In this document: in pieces, positions 55,242 through 61,514 of the stretch
Numbering within the stretch: position 1 is the first letter of the stretch
Layout: the number at the start of each line of letters is the position of its first letter
Source: Desulfurococcales archaeon
GTDB taxonomy: Archaea; Thermoproteota; Thermoprotei_A; Sulfolobales; Acidilobaceae
Assembly (NCBI GenBank): GCA_015521705.1
Contig: WANR01000040.1
Coordinates: 17,486-81,485, forward strand
Reading direction: 5' to 3'
DNA length: 64,000 nucleotides
Program-made: the position numbers and the translations under genes
The notes under the pieces: model-generated
The model's input: the letters and a program-made list of their open reading frames with translations, nothing else
Database searches by the model: none
What the model was told of the DNA's origin: nothing

Positions 55242-56161
55242 GCGTGGTCTACTACACTCCCCGGGGAGTAGCCAAGGCGCTTGACAACGTGTCTCTGAGC
55301 ATAGAGGAGCAGGGAGAGATACTAGGACTCGTGGGAGAGTCGGGCAGCGGCAAGTCCACGCTGGGCTACGCTATCTCAGGCCTGTTGCCGGGTAACGCTG
55401 AGATAGTCTCGGGCGAGATCCTCGTCAACGGTGTCGACATGCTCAGAGCCGGCGAAGACTCAAAGCCTAGAGTCTCTGTCATTTTCCAGGATGCCCTAAC
55501 ATCGCTAAACCCCGTGCTTACTATAGGCGAGCAGATAGCAGAGATCTACCTCTACGTCCATGGCCTGTCCAAAAGCGAGGCCTACGATGAAGCTGGCAGG
55601 GTTTTAGAGGAGGTAGGGCTTCCCCGATCCTTCTTGAACAGGTACCCGCACGAGCTGAGTGGGGGCCAGAGGCAAAGAGCAGTAATAGCCATGACGCTGG
55701 CCCTTAGGCCGGCACTTATAATAGCTGACGAGCCCACCACAGCGCTGGACGTCACAGTTCAGGCAGCTATACTGAAGCTATTGTACAGGGTGGTTAAGGA
55801 GAATAGGCTAACAATGCTCTATATAACCCACGACCTTAGCCTTGTAGCCCATATCTGCGACAACGTGGCCGTCATGTACGCGGGGGAGATAGTAGAGTAC
55901 TCGAGTGTTAAGAGCCTCTTTAGAGACCCTAAACACCCCTACACAAGGGCCCTCCTTAAGGCAATACCAAGGGTGGATACTGACGTGGAAGAGCTGGAAC
56001 CCATAGAGGGGTCCCCGCCCTCCCTGCTAGAACCACCGGAAGGGTGCAGGTTCCACCCAAGATGCCCGCTAGCCATGGAAAAGTGTAGGATTCTAAGGCC
56101 ACGTCTAGTCAGCCTGGTGGACGGGAGAAGCGTGAGGTGCCTCCTGTATGAGGAAGAATAA
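55214..56161 (+). CDS. Peptide-type ABC transporter, ATPase 1 (DppD-like)
   Basis: A 315-residue ABC ATPase. Walker A is GESGSGKST, the signature LSGGQRQRAVIAMT, Walker B ALIIADEPTTALD, and the switch His is in YITHDLS. The C-terminal oligopeptide-transporter extension (EPPEGCRFHPRCPLAMEKC) has the four-Cys pattern that binds an iron-sulfur cluster in related proteins. It shares long identical DNA blocks with the next gene. Confidence 0.93.
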   Translation: MAVVEVRNLSVVYYTPRGVAKALDNVSLSIEEQGEILGLVGESGSGKSTLGYAISGLLPGNAEIVSGEILVNGVDMLRAGEDSKPRVSVIFQDALTSLNPVLTIGEQIAEIYLYVHGLSKSEAYDEAGRVLEEVGLPRSFLNRYPHELSGGQRQRAVIAMTLALRPALIIADEPTTALDVTVQAAILKLLYRVVKENRLTMLYITHDLSLVAHICDNVAVMYAGEIVEYSSVKSLFRDPKHPYTRALLKAIPRVDTDVEELEPIEGSPPSLLEPPEGCRFHPRCPLAMEKCRILRPRLVSLVDGRSVRCLLYEEE

Positions 56162-57146
56162 GGAGGATCCAGGCCTCCAGGAGCATGTGGTTGATAGTAG
56201 TGCTTTAGTGCAGGCGATTAACTTGAAGAAGTACTACCCCGTATATAGTGGAGTCTTTAGGAGGATCAAGGGGTATGTTAGGGCAGTCGACGGAGTCTCC
56301 CTGTCAATACGCCAGGGAGAGTCTCTGGTTCTCGTGGGAGAGTCGGGCAGCGGCAAGACTACTTTAGGGATGCTCCTGTCAAAGCTGACCCAGCCTACCA
56401 GCGGGAAAATCATATTCAAGGGACTAGACATCACAGACAAAATCCCCAAAAAACTGAGGAGAAAGATTAGAGTAGTCTTCCAAGACCCCTACGCATCGCT
56501 GAACCCTAGAATAAAGATACTAGGACAGGTTATAGAGCCCCTCATAGCGGAAGGAATAGAGAAGAAGGAGGCCGAAGAGAAGGGATACAAGGTTCTAGAA
56601 GCAGTGGGTCTGGGCACAGAGCTGGCCAGCAAATACCCGCACGAGCTGAGTGGGGGCCAGAGGCAAAGAGCAGTAATAGCCAGGGCTCTGGTCACTGATC
56701 CTGAATTCCTTGTTCTAGACGAGCCCACATCAATGCTAGACGTCTCGATCCAGGCTCAGATACTAAACCTCCTAAAGAGACTCAAACAAGAATACTCGCT
56801 CACATACCTCTTCATAACCCATAACCTGGCAGTTGCCAGATACATAGGTGATAGAATAGCCGTAATGTACCTGGGGAGAATCGTGGAGACGGCACCTAAG
56901 AGGACGCTATTCAGCAACCCGCTACACCCGTACACAAAGGCGCTACTCTCCGCATACCCAGCTCCTGACCCTGAAAAGCCGTGGAACCCAGAGATCCCAG
57001 TAGATATTGCCATCAACCCTGTGAAGCTCCCGGGAGGGTGCAGGTTCCACCCAAGATGCCCGCTAGCCATGGAAAAGTGTAAATCTGGAACGCCGGAACT
57101 GGTTAGAGCAGAAAAAGAACACTACGTAGAATGCTTTCTCTACTAA
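56148..57146 (+). CDS. Peptide-type ABC transporter, ATPase 2 (DppF-like)
   Basis: A 332-residue ABC ATPase, the partner of ATPase 1. Walker A GESGSGKTT, signature LSGGQRQRAVIARA, Walker B EFLVLDEPTSMLD and switch YLFITHNLA are intact. It has the same C-terminal cysteine-rich extension (GGCRFHPRCPLAMEKC). The ATG overlaps the previous gene by 14 nt. It ends the operon; a long AT-rich gap follows. Confidence 0.93.
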   Translation: MRKNKEDPGLQEHVVDSSALVQAINLKKYYPVYSGVFRRIKGYVRAVDGVSLSIRQGESLVLVGESGSGKTTLGMLLSKLTQPTSGKIIFKGLDITDKIPKKLRRKIRVVFQDPYASLNPRIKILGQVIEPLIAEGIEKKEAEEKGYKVLEAVGLGTELASKYPHELSGGQRQRAVIARALVTDPEFLVLDEPTSMLDVSIQAQILNLLKRLKQEYSLTYLFITHNLAVARYIGDRIAVMYLGRIVETAPKRTLFSNPLHPYTKALLSAYPAPDPEKPWNPEIPVDIAINPVKLPGGCRFHPRCPLAMEKCKSGTPELVRAEKEHYVECFLY

Positions 57147-57401
57147 AAACTATAGCATATCAGCAGGCCACCAGTTTTCCTTAACATTAAAGCCTAAGCC
57201 TAAAGGGGCTTTAGTCTCTCCTGCTTGCACCGCCCACTCTTCGCCAGGCTCACGGAGGCCCCTGGAAATAGCCTGGTCACTCTACCAAAAACATAAACGG
57301 GGGGCCTTGTGATGCTGTAAAACTCTTATCCTAAAATGTTATATTTATCGGGATTATTATCAATATATTATAATAAATTATTTTCCTCTTCCATGCAAGC
57401 T

Positions 57402-57408
57402 TTTTAAA
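57402..57408 (+). promoter_or_regulatory. TATA box for a leaderless transcript
   Basis: TTTTAAA at 57402-57408 is followed 20-27 nt later by the ATG at 57429, the spacing expected when transcription starts at the first base of the gene. The 57147-57428 gap is otherwise AT-rich and without a gene. Confidence 0.6.
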
Positions 57409-57428
57409 CAACAATATATGTCGTATTC

Positions 57429-57824
57429 ATGGTGGGGGGCCTGGTCATGACTCAGAGCAGGTTCCTGCAGGGCGTAGTAGAGATACTAGGGCCTAACACT
57501 GTGAGGATAAATGGTGTGGGGAAACCCAAGGAAGTGATGCTCCCAAGTGAGGTAGTCTCATGGATCAAAGACAACTACCCAGTCTATAGAATACTGGAAG
57601 AGCTAGTCACGCACTATAAGTTCAGGGCAAGGCTCTCAAATCCTGGCTCCTTCAAAAGCCTCCTGCTACTCCTGTATGCCCGGGCAAAGGGTATAGCACC
57701 CTACAGGGTAGCAAGACAGTACGGGGTAGCCCCGGAACAGTTATATAGGATGGAAAGAGGCCTGAAAAAAGACAACCTCTACGACTTCGTTATAAACCTA
57801 CTCTCTATAAGAGCAGCGAAATGA
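57429..57824 (+). CDS. HTH-domain protein next to tRNA-Asn, integrase-related
   Basis: A 131-residue protein. The first 60 residues include VVEILGPNTVRINGVG and VMLPSEVVSWIKDNYPVYRILEELVTHYKF. The second half, RAKGIAPYRVARQYGVAPEQLYRMERGLKKDNLYDFVINLL, reads as a helix-turn-helix. A similar HTH arrangement (LGVSRGYFYHMRHGLKPVPDKILVKLLEL) occurs in the integrase remnant just after the tRNA, so the two may be related modules. It lies just outside the presumed integration site and has its own TATA box. An ATG at 57447 is an alternative start. Its function is unknown; a DNA-binding regulator is likely. Confidence 0.65.
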   Translation: MVGGLVMTQSRFLQGVVEILGPNTVRINGVGKPKEVMLPSEVVSWIKDNYPVYRILEELVTHYKFRARLSNPGSFKSLLLLLYARAKGIAPYRVARQYGVAPEQLYRMERGLKKDNLYDFVINLLSIRAAK

Positions 57825-57892
57825 TCCACATGAAACGAAGCCACCCTTAGAGAAACCCAGATAAACCCCTAACAAGTTTCTAATCAACAGGA

Positions 57893-57969
57893 GCCGGGGT
57901 AGCTCAGCTAGGTAGAGCGCCGGGCTGTTAACCCGGTGGTCGGGGGTTCAAGTCCCCTCCCCGGCGCCA
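57893..57969 (+). tRNA. tRNA-Asn (anticodon GTT), integration target
   Basis: The acceptor stem is GCCGGGG/CCCCGGC with discriminator G and encoded CCA. The anticodon stem CCGGG/CCCGG closes the loop CTGTTAA, anticodon GTT. The T arm is GGGGG-TTCAAGT-CCCCT with a G-T closing pair. There is no intron. An integrase-like frame begins inside its 3' half at 57936 and continues downstream, the pattern left when an archaeal element integrates with the 3' half of a tRNA as its attachment core. Confidence 0.97.
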
Positions 57970-58689
57970 GAAACCATCAAACAGATATTCAGAACCATCA
58001 AAATCAACCAAATACCCAACCATTCTCTAACCCTATTCTTCAATCGGATTCCCAATCGGGTAAACGCTTGGAAAACGCTTCTAGCACCATGGAAGCGTAT
58101 ACCCAGAATAGTACCGATAAGTCGAGTATCACGTCCGCCGAGGAGCCTCCAGGCTTTAATAATACCTATATGGGTGTCCTAGAATTGCTGCCAGAACCCA
58201 AGGAGGTTCCTCAAGAAGCCAGGCAGCGGCTACTAGACGTATTGGCGGCAAAGAGGAGGGCAACTCCTAGGCTACTCGGAGTGTCAAGGGGCTACTTCTA
58301 TCACATGAGGCATGGTCTGAAGCCTGTGCCAGACAAGATACTAGTAAAGCTCTTGGAACTGGCATCGGATGATGACCTAGCCCAGATCCCCCTACTTTGC
58401 CCAGTATGTTAGCTATGAGAGGGTAAAGGCTCTGGACGTGGACAGAATAGTAAGGCTATTTATAGAGTGGGCTAAGGCTAACCCTGCAAGTGCGAAGATA
58501 GCCCTAGATACTATTAATGCTGAAGTCGAGAGGTTAGGGCTGGCTGGCAGGGTTGTAAAAGTACCTGATTCGCACTGGGAGGAGTGGCTTGCATACCTGG
58601 ATTCTAGGCGAGAGGCTGGGACCCTAAGCCACAAGCAGTGGCAGAGCCACAGGATCTACCTTAAGAGGTTGCTCGACTCCACGGGGTAG
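57936..58689 (+). pseudogene. Remnant of an archaeal tyrosine integrase (SSV-type arrangement), frameshifted, no catalytic domain seen
   Basis: The frame opens with GTG inside tRNA-Asn and gives a polar, Gln/Asn-rich stretch. An HTH-like segment (RRATPRLLGVSRGYFYHMRHGLKP) and then DDDLAQIP follow. It stops at 58412, but shifting frame in the C run at 58388-58392 continues smoothly as YFAQYVSYERVKALDVDRIVRLFIEWAKANPASAK to HWEEWLAYLDSRREAGTLSHKQWQSHRIYLKRLLDSTG, which resembles the core-binding domain of archaeal integrases. A stop follows at 58687. The R, H-x-x-R and Tyr catalytic motifs are not found downstream. It is therefore probably an inactive int(C)-type fragment; the other part would lie at the far end of the element. 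Confidence 0.65.
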
Positions 58690-58814
58690 ACTATAGCGCC
58701 TGGCACTATTGTAAGCGAGGAGGCCTTGCAGACCCTTAAGGCTAAGATGAGATTACCAGGAACGTTTTCGCTGCCTACGACTACGCTGAGACCTTAGACG
58801 CCCTGATCATCGTC

Positions 58815-59054
58815 TTGCTTCCGGAGGCTAAGCAGGACATCACAAAGAGGTTGGGGATAGACGTTGATACTGTGGTCTCGGAGGCCCTTGAGAGTTGCGA
58901 GGACGACCCCCACGCTCACCCTTATGTGAACGCTTCTAGGTGCCTTAGGCAGCTTAAGGGTGATTTGGATAAGCTGCTTAGGGTCGTGTTCGATGTGGCG
59001 CATAGGCGTGGCTTGTTCGTGGTTGAGAGGGAGGAGATGTATGGCAGGGAGTAG
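58815..59054 (+). CDS. Small unrecognised protein, probably with a frameshifted N-terminus
   Basis: The listed frame from TTG 58815 encodes 79 residues, including EAKQDITKRLGIDVDTVVSEALESCEDDPH and LRQLKGDLDKLLRVVFDVAHRRGLFVVEREEMYG, a helical and acidic protein. The same frame is open back to 58746 and reads convincingly there (ITRNVFAAYDYAETLDALIIVLL) but has no start codon. A neighbouring frame from about 58690 gives IVSEEALQTLKAK; adding one G near 58746 would join them. I do not recognise it. Its stop overlaps the start of the ATPase gene, so they form a unit. Confidence 0.45.
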   Translation: MLPEAKQDITKRLGIDVDTVVSEALESCEDDPHAHPYVNASRCLRQLKGDLDKLLRVVFDVAHRRGLFVVEREEMYGRE

Positions 59055-59618
59055 GCGCATTGATAAGGTCCTCGACTTGCTGGAGAGCTATGATGTGAGG
59101 GAGATTGACTCCCTGGCGGAGAATAGGGAGTCGTTCTACGACAGGCCTGAGGAGGCTACTGAGGAGGGCGTTGGCTGGTCTATCCTGGCGGGGTGGATGC
59201 TCAGGGCCTATAAGACCGGAGGGTTCAACTCTATAATCGTCTACGGGAAGCAGGATGCTGGCAAGTCTGTCTACGCCATTAAAGTGACCTACGACATGCT
59301 TAGAAGGCTGGGCGCTGTGCCCCCGAGCGAGACTAGCAGGTACGTGTTCAAGAGGTACATGGTGTTCTCGGCCGGCCAGTTCATTGCGAAGATAAAGTAT
59401 GCCAGGGGCTCGAGGCTCCCCGCCCTGATCTGGGACGACGCGGGGTTCACGGGGGATCCTACCTGATCTTTACCGACGTGTTCCTAGCCAAGGCGTTGGG
59501 GGACTTATTCAGGGTCGCCAACATTGTATTCACGACGCCGAGCCCCAGAGACCTCTTGAAGCCCTTTAGGAGCTATGACACGATAATAGTCTACGTCCAC
59601 GAAATGGACGATATATAG
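59041..59618 (+). pseudogene. P-loop ATPase of a mobile element, interrupted by a frameshift
   Basis: From ATG 59041 the protein has Walker A GKQDAGKS at residues 69-76 (in IIVYGKQDAGKSVYAIK) and Walker B PALIWDDAG at about 127-135. The frame then ends at 59466. If one G is added to the G run at 59451-59455, the reading continues as SYLIFTDVFLAKALGDLFRVANIVFTTPSPRDLLKPFRSYDTIIVYVHEMDDI to a stop at 59616-59618, giving an intact AAA-like domain with sensor-like TTPSPRDLL. The domain type resembles small ATPases of crenarchaeal viruses and plasmids. It may be a decayed gene, a programmed frameshift or a sequencing error. Confidence 0.6.
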
Positions 59619-59639
59619 TCTAGAGCCCATATTTACCAG

Positions 59640-59897
59640 ATGCGGCTCCTACCCTCAGGGGATGTGAGGATTACCAAGAAGGCTGTGGAGGACTTTAGGC
59701 GCCACCTTAAGACGTATGACGACTACATCAGGATCCGGGACAGGTACGTGGATATGGCGATTGAGGCCCTGGAGGAGCTCATGCTGGTCAAGCATCTAGA
59801 GAGGGCTAGGAAGAGGGTGAAGCTGTTGGAATCTGTGTCTGGACTTCGTAGAGGAGAGGCTGGGATTGAGCCGCTACAGGAGGAGGACTGGGGCTAG
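59640..59897 (+). CDS. Small helical protein of unknown function
   Basis: An 85-residue, highly charged protein (RITKKAVEDFRRHLKTYDDYIRIRDRYVDMAIEALEELMLVKHLERARKRVKLLES) that should be one or two long helices and may dimerise as a coiled coil. I do not recognise it. It begins 21 nt after the ATPase remnant and overlaps the next gene by 32 nt, so it belongs to the mobile-element gene row. Confidence 0.6.
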   Translation: MRLLPSGDVRITKKAVEDFRRHLKTYDDYIRIRDRYVDMAIEALEELMLVKHLERARKRVKLLESVSGLRRGEAGIEPLQEEDWG

Positions 59898-60336
59898 GAG
59901 GCATAAGGCTAGGAGGGCCTACATAAGGCCCTATATGCGCCTTGAGGAGAGGATTACTAGTGTGAATGCTGTGGAATTCCCTAACCTGGATAAGGCGTTG
60001 AAGCGTATGGCCAGGCTAAGGAGTAAATATAGGGGCGGTAGTAGAGGTGCGCTTGAAGGATTGTCACGCGAGTATATGAAGTTCATGCGGGGTACATTCG
60101 GGGATTTGAAGCTGATTGCCAAACCCAAGGTTGGTGGTAGGACTGTTGGCGTGCATCATATAATAATTGATAGGCAGGGGAGGATCGTGCATTACGGGAT
60201 AAAGGGTTTGAGGAATTGGAGCGGCGTCGAAGGATCGGATATAAACTTCTATACGAGAGACGGTTATGTGGCCGAGTACGATATTATCCGTGACAAGCCT
60301 TTAAAGAAGTCTGGTAGACGAACCGGGAAACGCTAA
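59866..60336 (+). CDS. Basic alpha/beta protein of unknown function
   Basis: A 156-residue protein with an Arg-rich N-terminus (SRYRRRTGARRHKARRAYIRPYMRLEERI) and a Lys/Arg-rich tail (PLKKSGRRTGKR). Its middle reads VHHIIIDRQGRIVHYGIKGLRNWSG and INFYTRDGYVAEYDIIRD. The positive charge suggests nucleic acid binding. I do not recognise the family. The start is TTG at 59866 with GAGGAGAGGCTGGG before it. It ends just before the structured, gene-free block. Confidence 0.6.
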   Translation: MSRYRRRTGARRHKARRAYIRPYMRLEERITSVNAVEFPNLDKALKRMARLRSKYRGGSRGALEGLSREYMKFMRGTFGDLKLIAKPKVGGRTVGVHHIIIDRQGRIVHYGIKGLRNWSGVEGSDINFYTRDGYVAEYDIIRDKPLKKSGRRTGKR

Positions 60337-60365
60337 ATAACCCTGCCTATGCATATTCCTAATTG

Positions 60366-60600
60366 AAGAGCCCCCTGGGGGTGGAGAGGCCCCTTACAGG
60401 GGCCGCCCCAGGGGGCGGATGATTCGCCTCCAAGCGCTAAACAACGATTATTATATTGGCCGAGGCGGGGGGCAGTGATCCTTCCCGGCAAAGCGCCGGG
60501 GCGAGCCTGCCCGCCGGATGAGCGCTCGCCGCCGAGCCCTGGGCGGGTAGCGGGGGCACCCCCGGGCCCCGGATGAGGCATCCCCGCATTCCCCCCGATC
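60366..60600. other. GC-rich multi-hairpin block in the integrated element
   Basis: About 235 nt of very high GC with many nested inverted repeats. They include GCCCCCTGGGG...CCCCAGGGGGC around GGCCCC-TTAC-GGGGCC-type inner arms (60366-60417), GGCG/CGCC at about 60416, CCCGGC/GCCGGG (near 60484-60500), GCGAGC/GCTCGC (60502-60530) and GGATG/CATCC (60570-60582). The heptamer CGGATGA occurs three times (about 60417, 60516, 60571), twice in or beside a hairpin loop. A TATA-like TTATTATATT at 60448-60457 precedes the main part. It could be a structured RNA gene, a replication origin or a packaging site. Confidence 0.6.
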
Positions 60601-60609
60601 CTGGGACTT

Positions 60610-60623
60610 CTAGGAATTCCTAG
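60610..60623. repeat. Perfect 14-bp palindrome
   Basis: CTAGGAATTCCTAG reads the same on both strands. It is flanked by CTGGG (60601-60605) and CCCAG (60625-60629), which extend the symmetry imperfectly. It could be a dimeric protein-binding site. Confidence 0.75.
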
Positions 60624-60654
60624 GCCCAGCGCCTAGTAATCCTGGATGCCTTGT

Positions 60655-60697
60655 GTTAGAGAAAAACTGAGGCCTTGCTTGCTAGTTTTTCTCTAAC
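60655..60697. repeat. Inverted repeat copy 1 (43 bp)
   Basis: The arms GTTAGAGAAAAACT (60655-60668) and AGTTTTTCTCTAAC (60684-60697) are perfect 14-bp reverse complements around a 15-nt loop. The T run in the right arm would also suit an archaeal terminator. Confidence 0.85.
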
Positions 60698-60712
60698 GCT
60701 TGTGCGTGTTGG

Positions 60713-60762
60713 TGTGGAATACTGCTAATTGAAAATGTAGAACAATGGGTATGTGGAACACT
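60713..60762. repeat. Three iteron-like direct repeats
   Basis: TGTGGAATACT (60713), TGTAGAACAAT (60736) and TGTGGAACACT (60752) form a degenerate direct-repeat family between the two inverted repeats. Related TGTGGACC units occur at 61043, 61066 and 61083 inside the next gene. Spaced repeats of this kind are typical of initiator-binding iterons. Confidence 0.55.
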
Positions 60763-60779
60763 GGTGGTGGTTGGCATTA

Positions 60780-60822
60780 GTTAGAGAAAAACTGGGCAAA
60801 AACTGGCTGTTTTTTCTCTAAC
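60780..60822. repeat. Inverted repeat copy 2 (43 bp)
   Basis: The left arm GTTAGAGAAAAACT (60780-60793) is identical to that of copy 1. The right arm ends TTTTTTCTCTAAC (60810-60822) and pairs over 12 bp. The total span is again 43 nt, starting exactly 125 bp after copy 1. It ends 13 nt before the next start codon, so it overlaps the place where that gene's promoter should be. Confidence 0.85.
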
Positions 60823-60835
60823 ACAAAATTAATAA

Positions 60836-61252
60836 ATGTATAAGGAGTTAGTTTATTCTGGGATGGCTGGTAGGAAGAGTGAGACTGCCGCGCTACTCAA
60901 GGATCTCGGCTTTACCCATCTCGAGATAGCTGCCGAGCTTTATCCATCTGATTATAGGAGGTATGTGGAGACCCGGGATAGAAGGCTCTACTCGCTGCTC
61001 AAGAAGAGGGTCTGGCGCCTGGTGTCCTGGGCCAGGGGGAAATGTGGACCCCTGGACCATGAAAATGTGGACCCTTCGGGTATGTGGACCCCTAGTTCTC
61101 TGGTTGATGAGGGTGGTGGGGAGAGGGAGCCCCTGGAACACAGGCACCCCGAGCTCCTTAGGCATCCCTCGACGAGGAAGGCTGGCTTGCAGGGTTATGA
61201 GAGCAATTGGCGAATTGGCGGAGTACGAGCAGCTCCTCTACCACTACTATAA
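60836..61252 (+). CDS. HTH-containing protein of the mobile element
   Basis: A frame of 138 residues starting ATG right after the second inverted repeat. The N-terminal 60 residues look real: KSETAALLKDLGFTHLEIAAELYPSDYRRYVETRDRRLYSLLKKRVWRLVSWARGK reads as a helix-turn-helix followed by a basic helix. The C-terminal half is low-confidence: it is rich in P, G and R, contains the TGTGGACC DNA repeats, and overlaps the next gene by 56 nt. It may be an initiator or a repressor that binds the adjacent repeats. I do not recognise the family. Confidence 0.55.
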   Translation: MYKELVYSGMAGRKSETAALLKDLGFTHLEIAAELYPSDYRRYVETRDRRLYSLLKKRVWRLVSWARGKCGPLDHENVDPSGMWTPSSLVDEGGGEREPLEHRHPELLRHPSTRKAGLQGYESNWRIGGVRAAPLPLL

Positions 61253-61511
61253 GCGGTACGTGGAGAGGTATGACCCTGGCGGCTCGGTCTGGGCCACGGC
61301 CCGGATGCTTCACGGGAGAGCCTTCAGAGACTACTACGGCAGGCACGGGGAGAATGTTTGGAGCGTGAGGAGGGCCGGGGCCGTGGCGAAGACCTACGTA
61401 TACTCAGTTCTGGGCGTGTGGGACTACATGCCGTTTATAGTGTTCCTAGCGTTCATAGTGTACATAGTGCTGGAGAGCATGCGGCGCAGGCCGGAGGAGT
61501 ACTACCTCTAG
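61197..61511 (+). CDS. One-pass membrane protein of the mobile element
   Basis: A 104-residue protein. The soluble N-terminal ~70 residues are Tyr- and Arg-rich (YEQLLYHYYKRYVERYDPGGSVWATARMLHGRAFRDYYG), followed by one membrane helix (MPFIVFLAFIVYIVLE) and a short basic tail. A longer open frame begins at 60963, but its extra residues are Trp/Gly/Arg-rich and shadow another gene, so I chose the ATG at 61197. It ends 3 nt before the large secreted protein gene, suggesting they are co-expressed. Function unknown. Confidence 0.6.
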   Translation: MRAIGELAEYEQLLYHYYKRYVERYDPGGSVWATARMLHGRAFRDYYGRHGENVWSVRRAGAVAKTYVYSVLGVWDYMPFIVFLAFIVYIVLESMRRRPEEYYL

Positions 61512-61514
61512 GGG

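Noticed and set aside
60333..60581. An 82-codon minus-strand frame across the GC-rich hairpin block
   Set aside because: The peptide is mostly Gly, Pro, Ala and Arg produced by the GC-rich repeats, and the DNA symmetry explains the region better.
60366..60600. SRP RNA or RNase P RNA gene
   Set aside because: I could not find the conserved core sequences of either RNA on either strand, so I left it as an unassigned structured block.
60655..60822. CRISPR array
   Set aside because: There are only two repeat units, they are long inverted repeats with unequal internal sequence, and no regular spacers or cas genes are present.
60655..60822. Terminal inverted repeats of a transposon
   Set aside because: Each unit is itself an inverted repeat, the pair encloses only 82 bp, and no transposase or target duplication is visible.
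60963..61196. N-terminal extension of the one-pass membrane protein
   Set aside because: The extra residues are Trp/Gly/Arg-rich and arise from reading the HTH gene in another frame; the ATG at 61197 starts the plausible protein.
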